Source: DAOTVC01 sp034437215 (GTDB lineage: Bacteria > Chloroflexota > Anaerolineae > B4-G1 > SLSP01). From it: 64,000 bases of DNA. The stretch is from the NCBI GenBank assembly GCA_034437215.1, contig DAOTVC010000087.1, forward strand, positions 3,281-67,280, written 5' to 3'. Made by a program: the position numbers and the translations under genes. How positions within the stretch are numbered: the stretch's first letter is position 1; every line of letters starts with the position of its first letter. Under the pieces are notes generated by a model that saw only the letters and a program-made list of their open reading frames with translations, was not told the DNA's origin and made no database searches. Positions 48,136 through 56,961 of this stretch are shown here, in pieces.

Positions 48136-50691
48136 ATGGTCTTCGACACCCGATCCACCGCCGAGCAGCGCGAGGCTCTGGAGCGCGCGCGCCAGACGAC
48201 CCTGAGCGCCCTGGTGGAGCTGAACACCGAGACCATCAGCCAGCTCTCGCACCTGACCCTGCCCGAGATCGAGGAGATTCAGGAGGAGATTGCCCAGGTG
48301 CTCCCCGCCGGCAACCTTCCTGCTTTCATCCTCAGCGGGCTGGTCAAACTCAAGGAGCGCCGGGTCCGGAGCGAGAAGGTGCGGGAGGACGTCCACGCCC
48401 TCATGCAGGGGATGAATCTGCTCCCGCAGGGACTGTACAGCCTCTTCGTCGCCGGTCCGGCAGCGGTCCTCTACGGCTACCAGAAGATCCTGCGCCTGGC
48501 GGGCAAGGAGCCGGAGAACGCCTTCCCCCAGGGGACCTGGCAGTTCTACCTTCAGTTCGGGCTGCGGGAGGACACGGCGCGCCACGCCAACGAGACGCTG
48601 GGCTTCCAGCGCACTCTGCCTCCCACCGCCGGCGAGGTGCAGATGGCAGCGGCGTGGCTGGTGACTGCCATCGATCTTCTCTACGAGTACGAGGATCTGC
48701 TGGCGGCGGATTGGCGGGAGCGGGTGATGCTGCGCCTGCTCTACGAGGTCGCCGCCGAAGCCGACCTGGCGGAGGGCCCGCAGTTTGCAAAACTGGTGCG
48801 CGAGTGGGACTGTCTGCGTCCTTACCACCGCCCCTCCCCCGAGGTCGACTACCTCCGCTACCGGCTGGAGACCTTCGAGCTCTTCTTTCGCCAGCGGCTG
48901 GAGGCCCTGCCGCCTGCCCTCCAGCAGGAGGTGCGGAAGCGCTACGCCCGGCGCCAGGTCGAGGATCTCGCCCCCTATTTGGAGCAGATGACCTTCCTGG
49001 CGTCTCTCACGCCCGGTCGCTATCAGGAGGAGAAGCAGTCCGTCCCCCTCTGGCAGGCGTGCGTGGGCTTCGTCCACGATGGGCAAACCTACCTGCTGCC
49101 CGCCCACGACCGGGATGGCGAGGGCTGCCCCCGCTACGACCCGGTGCAGGGTCAGGAGCCGCGCTCTCTCTACGTGACCGAGAGCCATCTGCGGGATGCC
49201 GAGGGGCGCGCGGTACGGGTCGATCGCCGGGGGCGCGTTCTGGATCTCACCGGAGGCGATTTCCTCGGCACTCTGCGCCGCCCCCCACCTGAGGCGGTGC
49301 TGGGCTGGGCGGCGGCGATCCTCGACGGTGATGAGGGGGCCAGGAGCCCGGCGCCGGTCCTGGATCTGCTCCTGGCGGAGGCTCCCCGGCGGGAGCAGGT
49401 GAAGCTGCGCGGCTCCCTCCCCCCCGAGAACCGGGAGGCGCTCGCGCGGCTCGGATGCGCGCCCGTCATCCTCAACTGGGACCTCCGGCCCGCCGACCGC
49501 CCCCTCACCGAGATCCGCCGGAGCCACCGGGGCGTCGGTGACCACGCCCTCACCCTCTTCCGCACGGCGCGCAGCATCGTCTTCGATCAGTCCCACATCT
49601 TCTTCGATGGGATATGGGGCATGGCGGTGGCGGAGATCGCTACCGACCACGCCCTCCACACCTATCGAGCGTTGGAGGGGCTAACGCCCTCCTTCCGCAT
49701 GGCCCCCACGCCCTTGAGCCTTCACACTCCGGCGGGCATGGTGGCGGAGATCCGCAGCCGCTGCCATTGTGGCGAGGTGTGCGTGGAGTCGGATCAGATC
49801 AACCTCCAGGGGATCGACCGCCTGCGAAGGTGGCTGAGCCAGCGGGGCGTCAACCTCACCGTCAACGATCTGCTGCTCCTCTACCGTTCTCTGCACGCCG
49901 CGGGCTACGCGCCCACCCGGGTAGAGGGGGAGCTGCAGGCGCTGAAGACGCGGCTGCTGCCCGAGGACTACGAGGTTGTGCGGGCGGAGATCGAGGAGAC
50001 GCTGGCGCGCTACCGGGAGACGAACCCCGCCCTGCTCATCCCCATGGATGCCAGCAACGTCTCGCCTCACGAGCGCCTCTTTCCCACGACCTTTCGCAAT
50101 CCCCTGACGGAGATTCCCCAGCTCTTCACCGAGACGCAGACCGCCTACCTGCTCTTCCGCCAGCAGGGCGGGGAGGAGGCTTGGGAGCGCTTCGACGGCG
50201 CCCGGCGCAAGCTCTTGGCCTATCTCCAGGCCTTCGGCGGGGTGCTCCAGGCGCTCAAAGACGTTACGATGCGGGGGGAGAGCTTCAGCACGGCGACGCT
50301 GCGGCTCCTGGGGCATCTCCCCTCGTCCATGCAGTACGTTCTCGACAGCATCCCCCAGCGGATCACCGTCCTCAACGAGATCATCAAGGGGAACGAGGTC
50401 TTCTCCAACGTCGGACGGGTGGCCAAAGAGAGCACCCTCCACCGCTTTATCAGCGCCAAGGACGACGGACAGGCCAAGGAGCTCGTCTGGGGGATCATGA
50501 CCGACGATCGGGGTGTGATGCACATCAGCCTGCGCGACTTCCGCCCCTTCGTCGGTCCCCTGATGGCCCGCTCCGAGGAGCAGGTGGCGCGGGCCCTGGC
50601 CCAGGACTACCTGGATCAGTACGTGCGGGGTCTGAATCGCTTCGTCGATGTGCTGGGGCAGCTGGTGGCAGTGAGGGGACCCCGCGCCTGA
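48136..50691 (+). CDS. Uncharacterised 851-residue protein with HxxxDG motif
   Basis: A large soluble protein with no signal peptide or transmembrane helix. It is helical at the N terminus (ELNTETISQLSHLTLPEIEEI) and has a central stretch at about 465-510 that reads SIVFDQSHIFFDGIWGMA. His487-x3-Asp-Gly fits the HxxxDG catalytic motif of CoA-dependent acyltransferases (carnitine, CAT and condensation-domain superfamily). Conserved cysteines occur in RSRCHCGEVC near 547. The motif match alone is weak evidence. The start is 10 bp after the kinase-FGE stop, so the two are one transcription unit and the kinase may regulate this protein. I do not recognise the family. Confidence 0.8.
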   Translation: MVFDTRSTAEQREALERARQTTLSALVELNTETISQLSHLTLPEIEEIQEEIAQVLPAGNLPAFILSGLVKLKERRVRSEKVREDVHALMQGMNLLPQGLYSLFVAGPAAVLYGYQKILRLAGKEPENAFPQGTWQFYLQFGLREDTARHANETLGFQRTLPPTAGEVQMAAAWLVTAIDLLYEYEDLLAADWRERVMLRLLYEVAAEADLAEGPQFAKLVREWDCLRPYHRPSPEVDYLRYRLETFELFFRQRLEALPPALQQEVRKRYARRQVEDLAPYLEQMTFLASLTPGRYQEEKQSVPLWQACVGFVHDGQTYLLPAHDRDGEGCPRYDPVQGQEPRSLYVTESHLRDAEGRAVRVDRRGRVLDLTGGDFLGTLRRPPPEAVLGWAAAILDGDEGARSPAPVLDLLLAEAPRREQVKLRGSLPPENREALARLGCAPVILNWDLRPADRPLTEIRRSHRGVGDHALTLFRTARSIVFDQSHIFFDGIWGMAVAEIATDHALHTYRALEGLTPSFRMAPTPLSLHTPAGMVAEIRSRCHCGEVCVESDQINLQGIDRLRRWLSQRGVNLTVNDLLLLYRSLHAAGYAPTRVEGELQALKTRLLPEDYEVVRAEIEETLARYRETNPALLIPMDASNVSPHERLFPTTFRNPLTEIPQLFTETQTAYLLFRQQGGEEAWERFDGARRKLLAYLQAFGGVLQALKDVTMRGESFSTATLRLLGHLPSSMQYVLDSIPQRITVLNEIIKGNEVFSNVGRVAKESTLHRFISAKDDGQAKELVWGIMTDDRGVMHISLRDFRPFVGPLMARSEEQVARALAQDYLDQYVRGLNRFVDVLGQLVAVRGPRA

Positions 50692-50714
50692 CGGCCCGTC
50701 CACAGGACCGCTCC

Positions 50715-51557
50715 GTGATCTCGATAAAGGCGTCCTCCCTCCTGAGCGCCGTCTTGCTCCTGCTGCTGGCTTGCCGGTCCGCCGGCGTGCTCTCCACACT
50801 CACCCCGACGGCGCCCTCGCCCACACCCCTCCCCTCTCTCGCGCCTGCGGCGACGGCGACGCCCGGCGACACCGGCTGGCAGCCGGTGGATGAGGGGTTG
50901 GAGGTGCGCAGCCTGACGGCGGAGACGTCGTTGGGTCCGGAGCGGGTGGCGGTGGTCCGCTTGGATCCCGCGCTCTTCGACTTTCGGGTGGAGTATGCGC
51001 CGGGCGAGGCGCGCCCGGTGAGCGTCTGGTCGGCCCTGACAGGTGCGCTGCTCACGGTGAACGCCGGCTACTTCACCGCGGAGAACCTTGTCACCGGGCT
51101 GACGGTCAGTGAGGGAGTGGCCTACGGGGTGCCCTACGGCGACTACGCCGGCATGTTCGCGGTCACGCCCGAGGGTGCGGTGAGCCTCCGCTGGCTGCGC
51201 GCCTGGCCCTACGATCCCGCCGAACCCCTCAGGTCGGCCGTGCAGTCCTTCCCCGTGCTCGTCAAGCCCGGGGGCGTGATGGGCTTCCCCGTCGACGCCG
51301 ACGAGGGGCTCTCCTCGCGCCGCACGGTCGTGGCCCAGGATCGTGCCGGGCGGCTCCTCTTCCTCGTCGCCCCCGTGGGGCGTTTCAGCCTCCACGAGCT
51401 GGCCGTCTGGCTCACGGAGTCGGATCTGGAGATCGACGTGGCGCTCAACCTGGACGGCGGCACCTCGACGGGGATGTGGCTGCGGGCTCCCGGCGTCGAC
51501 GTGCGGCTCGAGTCCTACACCGAGGTGCCGGCGGTCATCGCCGTCTACCGGCGCTAG
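50715..51557 (+). CDS. Phosphodiester glycosidase (NAGPA-domain) lipoprotein
   Basis: About 280 residues from GTG 50715. A lipoprotein signal (LLSAVLLLLLAC) and a Thr/Pro linker lead to a phosphodiester glycosidase domain: LLTVNAGYFTAEN near 115, SRRTVVAQD near 205, and NLDGGTSTGMWL near 250. Relatives remove N-acetylglucosamine from phosphodiesters; several bacterial ones are thought to act on the cell envelope. It follows the 851-residue gene by 23 bp and overlaps the convergent GT39 gene by 4 bp. Confidence 0.9.
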   Translation: MISIKASSLLSAVLLLLLACRSAGVLSTLTPTAPSPTPLPSLAPAATATPGDTGWQPVDEGLEVRSLTAETSLGPERVAVVRLDPALFDFRVEYAPGEARPVSVWSALTGALLTVNAGYFTAENLVTGLTVSEGVAYGVPYGDYAGMFAVTPEGAVSLRWLRAWPYDPAEPLRSAVQSFPVLVKPGGVMGFPVDADEGLSSRRTVVAQDRAGRLLFLVAPVGRFSLHELAVWLTESDLEIDVALNLDGGTSTGMWLRAPGVDVRLESYTEVPAVIAVYRR

Positions 51558-53464
51558 TCGCCGGCGCGGACTTGGGTCAGGGCGAGGCTGTCGCCCAGGG
51601 GCTCTCCCCCCGCCGAGGTGATGGGGAGCCGGCGACCGCCGAAGTCGTACATGCCCGCGGTGAGCGTGTAGCTGCCGGAGGGCAGGTCGGCGGGTAGGAG
51701 CAGCCCGTAGCGGTCGGTGAGCGCCTCTCCCGTCTCCCAGGTGTTCGTCGGTCGGAAGCCGCCCACGGGCTCGGCGTCGGTCTGGGCCACAAGCCGGCCC
51801 TCCGCGTCGAGGAGGTGGAGGAAGACCTTGTAGCGGTCGGCGGGGCGGGCGTCTGCCTCCCAGAAGAGGGCCACCGGCAGAATCTCCCCGGCCGTGAGAG
51901 GGCCCCCCGGCAGGCTGTAACCGCGCAGCTGCACGCTCTCCCCCAAGTTCACGTCGAGCCGCTCCTCGGGCTCCTCGGGCAGGGGCCCTGTGCCGTAGAC
52001 GGCGAGGCGCACGTCCCCCACCCAGGACTCCTGAGCCTTGTAGGCCCTCTGCGCCAGCTGCAGCTCGAGGCGCCCTTCGGGATCGGACTCCTGATCGCCC
52101 CAGTAGAGGGCGTAGATCCGCGGATGGCCGGCCTCGAGGAGCTCCTGCATCCAGGTCGCTGCTCTCTCCCGGGTCGGGTGGTAGGGGGCGGGATAGAGCG
52201 TCAGCGGGCCGGCGTAGTAGTAGGTGAAGACCTCCCACTGATTGGGGGCGCTGAGGACGACGGCGTCTTGGGGTCCGCTCTCTTCCTCAAGGCGCGCCAC
52301 GATGCCGCGGTAGTCGGTGCGTGTGTAGGCGGGGTCGAAGTAGAGGTGGCGGAGGGAGATCACCTGGAGGGGCAGGAGCAGGAGCAGCAGGAGGGCGAGG
52401 TAGGGGAGGCGGCGGACCGACCTGGGAGAAGCAAGGGGGAGCGTCAAGACGACGGCGAAGGGGGTGATGGAGAGCATGAGGAATTTGAGATAGGCGGGGC
52501 GGTAGACGCCGAGCGCTGCGATGAGGCCGAGGGGCAGGAGGGCCGTCGCCCAGGAGGCCCAGGCCACGAAGCGCGAGCGGGCGCCGCTCAGCAAAGCCGG
52601 GAGGAGCAGGAAGGCAGCGACGAGGGGGAGGTAGAGGCCGGTCGTCGCGGGCAGCGTGATGCCCACGAGGAGGGTGCGTACGAGCTGCAGGAGGGCGGGG
52701 TCGGTGTTGAGATCGGGCGGGCTCCAGGAGGCGACCTTCAGAGTGTAGGGGAGCCAGGGGGTGAAGAGCAACGCCGCGGCGAGGTGAGCCGCGATCCAGA
52801 GTGCGAGAAGGCGCCAGGCGCGACGGTGGCGGGTCAGCCAGAGGGCCGCGAAGGCGAGGTTCGTCCCCAGGAGGACGAAGGCGTAGGCGTAGTGGGTGTA
52901 GAGGCCGAGGGTCACGGCGCAGGCGAGGAGCAGGCCGGCGCCGGTCTGCCGGCGGCGGGTGACGGGGGTGCAGGCCCGCAGGAAGCGGGTGCAGGCGCGC
53001 AGGAAGCGGTCGCCGGCCCAAAGGGTGAGGGCGGAGACCAGGCCCAGCAGGGCGTACATCCGCGCTTCCTGGGCGTAATAGACGCTCAGGGGATGGACGG
53101 CGACGATGAAGGCGGCCGCCGGGGCGGCGACCGAGCCCGCCGCCCGCCGGGCCAGAGCCGCCGTGAGGGCGATGGTGAGGACGCCACAGAGGGCCGAAAG
53201 GGCGCGCAGGGCGAACTCCGTGCCCCCTGCGACCCGCCACCAGGCGTGCAGCAGCAGGTAGTAGCCGGGGGGGTGGATGTCGCCTCCGGCCCCCCCGACG
53301 ATGAGGCGCAGGGAGCGCTCGACGAGCCGGGCGGAGTTGCCCTCGTCGTTCCAGAAGGACTGCGCGTCGAGGCGGTAGAAGCGCAGTCCGGCGCCCAGCA
53401 GGAGGGCCAGCAGGACGAGGAGCAGCGTCCCACGACGGATGCGACGGGGTTCAGGGTGGGTCAC
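51554..53464 (-). CDS. GT39/ArnT-like membrane glycosyltransferase
   Basis: The 636-residue protein has about a dozen transmembrane helices and a C-terminal soluble domain (about 385-636). The first periplasmic loop has SFWNDEGNSARL, in which D-E is the usual metal-binding pair, and DIHPPGYYLLLH. Such enzymes take a sugar from a polyprenyl phosphate and move it to protein or lipid outside the cell. The C-terminal domain is beta-rich (YSLPGGPLTAGEILPVALFW). A heptapeptide is duplicated in RFLRACTRFLRACT (residues about 151-164). It starts 3 bp from the tsaC stop. Confidence 0.9.
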   Translation of the reverse strand: MTHPEPRRIRRGTLLLVLLALLLGAGLRFYRLDAQSFWNDEGNSARLVERSLRLIVGGAGGDIHPPGYYLLLHAWWRVAGGTEFALRALSALCGVLTIALTAALARRAAGSVAAPAAAFIVAVHPLSVYYAQEARMYALLGLVSALTLWAGDRFLRACTRFLRACTPVTRRRQTGAGLLLACAVTLGLYTHYAYAFVLLGTNLAFAALWLTRHRRAWRLLALWIAAHLAAALLFTPWLPYTLKVASWSPPDLNTDPALLQLVRTLLVGITLPATTGLYLPLVAAFLLLPALLSGARSRFVAWASWATALLPLGLIAALGVYRPAYLKFLMLSITPFAVVLTLPLASPRSVRRLPYLALLLLLLLPLQVISLRHLYFDPAYTRTDYRGIVARLEEESGPQDAVVLSAPNQWEVFTYYYAGPLTLYPAPYHPTRERAATWMQELLEAGHPRIYALYWGDQESDPEGRLELQLAQRAYKAQESWVGDVRLAVYGTGPLPEEPEERLDVNLGESVQLRGYSLPGGPLTAGEILPVALFWEADARPADRYKVFLHLLDAEGRLVAQTDAEPVGGFRPTNTWETGEALTDRYGLLLPADLPSGSYTLTAGMYDFGGRRLPITSAGGEPLGDSLALTQVRAGD

Positions 53465-53466
53465 AA

Positions 53467-54102
53467 CTACGTGCGGGTCTCCTGACCCTCCAACACCGCC
53501 TGGATGCGCTCCTCGGGAACGGCGCCGCGCTGCACGATGCGCGGCGGCGTCTCGATGCAGTCCACGACGGTGGAGGTGATGCCGATGGGCGAGGGGCCGC
53601 CGTCCAGGATGAGGGTCACCTCGTCGCCCAGTTGGTTGAGGGCTTCCTGGGCGGTGATGGACGAGGGATAGCCGGAGCGGGCCGCCCGTCCGACGATGAG
53701 AAAGCCGCCCACGCGGCGCAGCAGAGGGATGATGGGGGGATAGTCGGGGACCCGCAGGGCTACCCGGGTGCTCTCGATGGGAAAGGGTACGTCGGGCGCG
53801 GCGGGCAGCAACAGCGTGACCTCGCCGGGCCAGAAGTGGTGGGCGAGCCGCTCTGCCGCACGGTTGGGACGGGCCAGGCGCGGCACGACGCTCTCGTCCG
53901 TCAGCAGAAAGGGGAGCGCGGGCCAGGGGGAGACCTCGCGATTTCCGTAGACGCGTTCGTGGAGCCCGTCCAGACCGTCGGGCAGCGTCGCGACACCGTA
54001 GACCGTGTCCGTCGGGATGATGATGAGCTCGCCCTCCTGCAGGGCGCTCACCGCGCGGGCGATAGCCCCAGGCTGTTGAAGGGGGATGATGGCGGCGGTC
54101 AC
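53467..54102 (-). CDS. Threonylcarbamoyl-AMP synthase (Sua5/YrdC/YciO)
   Basis: The 211-residue YrdC-fold protein reads IIIPTDTVYGVATLP near 28, with RLARPNRAAERLAHHFWPGEVTLLL and STRVALRVPDYP, and the C-terminal GITSTVVD. It makes the threonylcarbamoyl-adenylate used in tRNA t6A. The start GTG 54102 is preceded by AAAGGAG and overlaps the HAD stop (GTGA). The insertion around 60-80 is a normal variant. Confidence 0.92.
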   Translation of the reverse strand: MTAAIIPLQQPGAIARAVSALQEGELIIIPTDTVYGVATLPDGLDGLHERVYGNREVSPWPALPFLLTDESVVPRLARPNRAAERLAHHFWPGEVTLLLPAAPDVPFPIESTRVALRVPDYPPIIPLLRRVGGFLIVGRAARSGYPSSITAQEALNQLGDEVTLILDGGPSPIGITSTVVDCIETPPRIVQRGAVPEERIQAVLEGQETRT

Positions 54103-54914
54103 GGGACTCCTTTCTGCAGAACGAAGCGCTCGATGGCGACGGCGGCGCCGTCCTCCTCCAAGGGGGGCGCGACCCAATCCGCCGCTTCCTTGACCGCGGG
54201 CGCCGCGTTGCCCATCGCCACGCCCAGACCGGCCCAGCGCACGAGGGGAACGTCGTTCTCCTGGTCGCCGACGCCCATCACGGCCTCCTGCGCCACGCCG
54301 AGGTGCGAGGCCAGCCAGGCCAAGCCGCGTCCCTTGTCCACCCCGCGGGGCACGACCTCGATGAACTTGGCGTGGGAGCGGAAGATCTCGGCCTGATCGC
54401 CCATAACGGCGCGCAGCCTCTCGCCCATGGCCGGGATACGCTCGGGTTCGGCGATGAAGAGCACCTTGTCGGCCGTCCGCTGAGCCAAAACCTCGTCCCA
54501 GGCGTCCACCATCCGGTAGTCCTCGCCCAGCAGCTGCTCGTAGAAGGTGGGAGGATAGTGCAGCTGCCGCATGTAGATGGCTCCATCGGCGTAGAGGGCG
54601 GTGTGCCAGGACTCCTGCTCGGCGAGCTGCAGCGCTTGCCGGGTGACCTCGGCGGAGAGGGGGATGCGGTAGCGGGGCTCCGTATCATCGGGTGCTTGAA
54701 TCCAGCCGCCCTGATAGGAGAGCAAGGGAGCGCTGATGCCCAGCTCGCGAGCGAAGGCGAGGGTCGCGGTGAACATCCGTCCGGTCGCGATGGTAACGGT
54801 GACCCCCTCCTCCAGCGCCCCGGCAACGGCTTCGCGGACTCGCTGGCTGATCCGGAGGTCATCGCCCATCAGTGTGCCATCGAGGTCGAAAACGGCGAGC
54901 TGGATCTGCATCAT
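54099..54914 (-). CDS. Cof-type HAD-IIB phosphatase
   Basis: About 271 residues. FDLDGTLMGDD holds the nucleophile Asp, TIATGRMF motif II, KGRGLAWLASHLGV motif III (Lys) and GVGDQENDVPLVRWAG motif IV, with a C2-type cap. Such enzymes hydrolyse sugar phosphates or flavin precursors; the substrate is open. The start is ATG 54914 or 54911. A promoter at 54924-54952 ends only 10 bp away, so the mRNA may be leaderless. It overlaps tsaC by 4 bp. Confidence 0.9.
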   Translation of the reverse strand: MMQIQLAVFDLDGTLMGDDLRISQRVREAVAGALEEGVTVTIATGRMFTATLAFARELGISAPLLSYQGGWIQAPDDTEPRYRIPLSAEVTRQALQLAEQESWHTALYADGAIYMRQLHYPPTFYEQLLGEDYRMVDAWDEVLAQRTADKVLFIAEPERIPAMGERLRAVMGDQAEIFRSHAKFIEVVPRGVDKGRGLAWLASHLGVAQEAVMGVGDQENDVPLVRWAGLGVAMGNAAPAVKEAADWVAPPLEEDGAAVAIERFVLQKGVP

Positions 54915-54923
54915 GGTAGGCAG

Positions 54924-54952
54924 AGTATAGTTCTGGGGGAGGAAAAAGACAA
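54924..54952 (-). promoter_or_regulatory. Promoter of the HAD-tsaC-GT39 operon, possibly leaderless
   Basis: Minus strand TTGTCT (54952-54947), a 17-bp spacer and TATACT (54929-54924). The first ATG is at 54914, which leaves an almost absent leader and no ribosome-binding site. Confidence 0.65.
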
Positions 54953-55037
54953 ATTCACCCGACGGAGAAAGCAACGGTGAGTGCCCGTAACGGTAATGCG
55001 GTCTCCAGGTGTTCGTCGGGGGATACTCTGTCAGCAC

Positions 55038-55937
55038 CTAAACGTTGAGGAGGATGGTCAGCACGGCGATCCAGAGGCTGGCCTGCAGAACGACCAACCC
55101 GTCCCAGAGAAAGTAAGCGGCCATGGGGCGGCGCCGGTAAAGGAAGAGCCCCAATCCGCCGTCGATCAGGACGAAGAGGGTGCCCAGCAGGGCCAGGTAG
55201 AAGATGCGTACCGCACGGGCCGTCAGGAGAGGCTCTCCGTCGGTGCTGAACTGCAGGACGATCTGCGGGGGTAGGTAGGGATAGCGGAAGGTGAGCAGGC
55301 CGACGAGCAGCACCAACAGGAGCAGGCTCACGCCGAGAGGGATGAGCGCCCGGGGATCGCGCCAGATGGTCCAGCCGAAGAACTTGGGGCGCTGCACCGT
55401 CCTCTCCACCTCCTGCGTGGTGCCCATCGTCAGCCGTTCGCGCAGCGCCTCGACGAAGGGCTCGAGGTTCTGGGGCGAGAGGGCGTAGGCGGTCCCCTCG
55501 AGGCGCAGGATGACCTGCCCCTTCAGAGGTCGGCTGGCGTAGAAGCGCAGCGGGCCGGTGGTCGGTGACTCGCCCCAACCCACGAAGTAGCCGGGCCAAC
55601 GGATGACCCCCTGGAGGCGCACCCCCTCGAGCTCGCTGCCGAGGAGCACCTCTCGGATCTGGGCCATGGGAATCTGGTGTTCGTAGCCGCCCCAGCGGAT
55701 GATCAGCACATTGCGGTCCAGGACGTAGGAAGCGTGAATGAAGTCCCAGAGCCAGTAGGCCAGCAGCGCCGCCCCGGCCAGCGCCCCTAGCGCCCCCAGC
55801 CCCAGGAGGAAGGTGAGAAGGGAGAGGGGATTGAGCACGGCGAGGGCCACGAGGCCCGCCGCCAGCAGAATCAGCAGGACGACGAAAGCGAGGCCCACCT
55901 GCCAGCCCCGACGCAGGTCGATCTTCCAGGTCGTCAT
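55038..55937 (-). CDS. Membrane protein with bacterial PH-like domain
   Basis: The 299-residue protein has two N-terminal transmembrane helices (about 15-65), a soluble PH-like beta domain (YVLDRNVLIIRWGGYEHQIPMAQI to about 160) and three more helices at the C terminus. The layout resembles PH-domain (DUF304/DUF1648-type) membrane proteins. Function unknown. It starts 1 bp from the recR stop, so it is the last gene of dnaX-ybaB-recR-this. Confidence 0.82.
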   Translation of the reverse strand: MTTWKIDLRRGWQVGLAFVVLLILLAAGLVALAVLNPLSLLTFLLGLGALGALAGAALLAYWLWDFIHASYVLDRNVLIIRWGGYEHQIPMAQIREVLLGSELEGVRLQGVIRWPGYFVGWGESPTTGPLRFYASRPLKGQVILRLEGTAYALSPQNLEPFVEALRERLTMGTTQEVERTVQRPKFFGWTIWRDPRALIPLGVSLLLLVLLVGLLTFRYPYLPPQIVLQFSTDGEPLLTARAVRIFYLALLGTLFVLIDGGLGLFLYRRRPMAAYFLWDGLVVLQASLWIAVLTILLNV

Positions 55938-55938
55938 C

Positions 55939-56544
55939 CTACAGCTCTTGGCGCGCCTCCAACGCCCGGGTGAGGGTCACGGCGTCGGCGTACTCCAGGT
56001 CGCCGCCCATGGGCAGCCCCCGGCCCAGGCGGGTGACGCGGATCCCCAGGGGTTTGAGACGGTTGAGGAGGTAGGCGGCGGTGTAGTCGCCCTCGCTCGT
56101 GGGGTTGGTCGCGAGAATGACCTCCTTGATCCCTGTCTCGCGGAGCCGCGCCTCGAGCTCCTTCACCCGCAGATCCTCGGCGAAGACCCCCTCCAGGGGG
56201 GAGAGCGCACCGTGCAGCACGTGGTAGAGACCCCGGTACTGCTCGGTGCGCTCCAGCGCCAGTAGATCCAGCGGCTCCTCCACCACGCAGACGAGATCCC
56301 GATCTCGGGTGGGATCGGCGCAGATGGGGCAGGGGTCCTGTTCCGTCACGTTGTAGCAGACGGAGCAGAAGCGCGTGTTCTCCACGAGATTCTGCAGGGT
56401 CTCGGAGATGCGCAACGCCAGCTCCGACTTGCCGCGCAGGAGGTAGAAGGCCAGCCGCGAGGCCGTCTTCGGCCCGATACCGGGAAGCTCCGAGAGGGTC
56501 TCGATCAGCTGCGTGACCGAGGGGGGGACAGCCGTCGTGGGCAT
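55939..56544 (-). CDS. recR: Recombination mediator protein RecR
   Basis: The 201-residue protein has the helix-hairpin-helix ELPGIGPKTASRLAFYLL, the C4 zinc finger CSVCYNVTEQDPCPICADPTR (split: CxxC, then CPxC), and a Toprim domain with EVILATNPTSEGDYTA. It works with RecFO to load RecA on gapped DNA. It follows ybaB directly, in the classical dnaX-ybaB-recR order. Confidence 0.97.
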   Translation of the reverse strand: MPTTAVPPSVTQLIETLSELPGIGPKTASRLAFYLLRGKSELALRISETLQNLVENTRFCSVCYNVTEQDPCPICADPTRDRDLVCVVEEPLDLLALERTEQYRGLYHVLHGALSPLEGVFAEDLRVKELEARLRETGIKEVILATNPTSEGDYTAAYLLNRLKPLGIRVTRLGRGLPMGGDLEYADAVTLTRALEARQEL

Positions 56545-56898
56545 CTAGAGACCCGGAATCCCCATACCGCCCAGGCCGCCGGTGACGGCGGACATCCGCT
56601 CGGCCATCATCTCCTGAGCCTTCTGGATCGCTTCGTTCACGGCCGCGATGATGAGATCCTGAAGCATGTCCACGTCCTCGGGGTCCACCACCTCGGGCTC
56701 GATCTTGATCTGCTGAATCTCCAACCCGCCCGTGATGGCGACCTCGACGGCGCCGCCGCCCACGGTGACGGTGATGACCTCCTGCTCGGCTTCGGCCTGT
56801 ACTCGTTCCACGTCCTGCTGCATCTTCTGCACCTGGCGCATCAGGTCCTGGGGGTTCATGCCCATACCGCCGCCTCTGCGTCCACCTCTACGTGCCAT
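56545..56898 (-). CDS. YbaB/EbfC nucleoid-associated protein
   Basis: The 117-residue protein begins with a Gly/Arg-rich tract, then NPQDLMRQVQKMQQDVERVQ and the beta region ITVTVGGGAVEVAITGGLEI with a helical end (DLIIAAVNEAIQKAQEMMAE). It forms dimers that bind DNA. It abuts recR at the next base. Confidence 0.95.
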   Translation of the reverse strand: MARRGGRRGGGMGMNPQDLMRQVQKMQQDVERVQAEAEQEVITVTVGGGAVEVAITGGLEIQQIKIEPEVVDPEDVDMLQDLIIAAVNEAIQKAQEMMAERMSAVTGGLGGMGIPGL

Positions 56899-56961
56899 CG
56901 TGTGACTCCTTTGCGTTTAAGCCTGTACAAGAAAGGGGAACCGATCGGGCTCCCCGCACTA

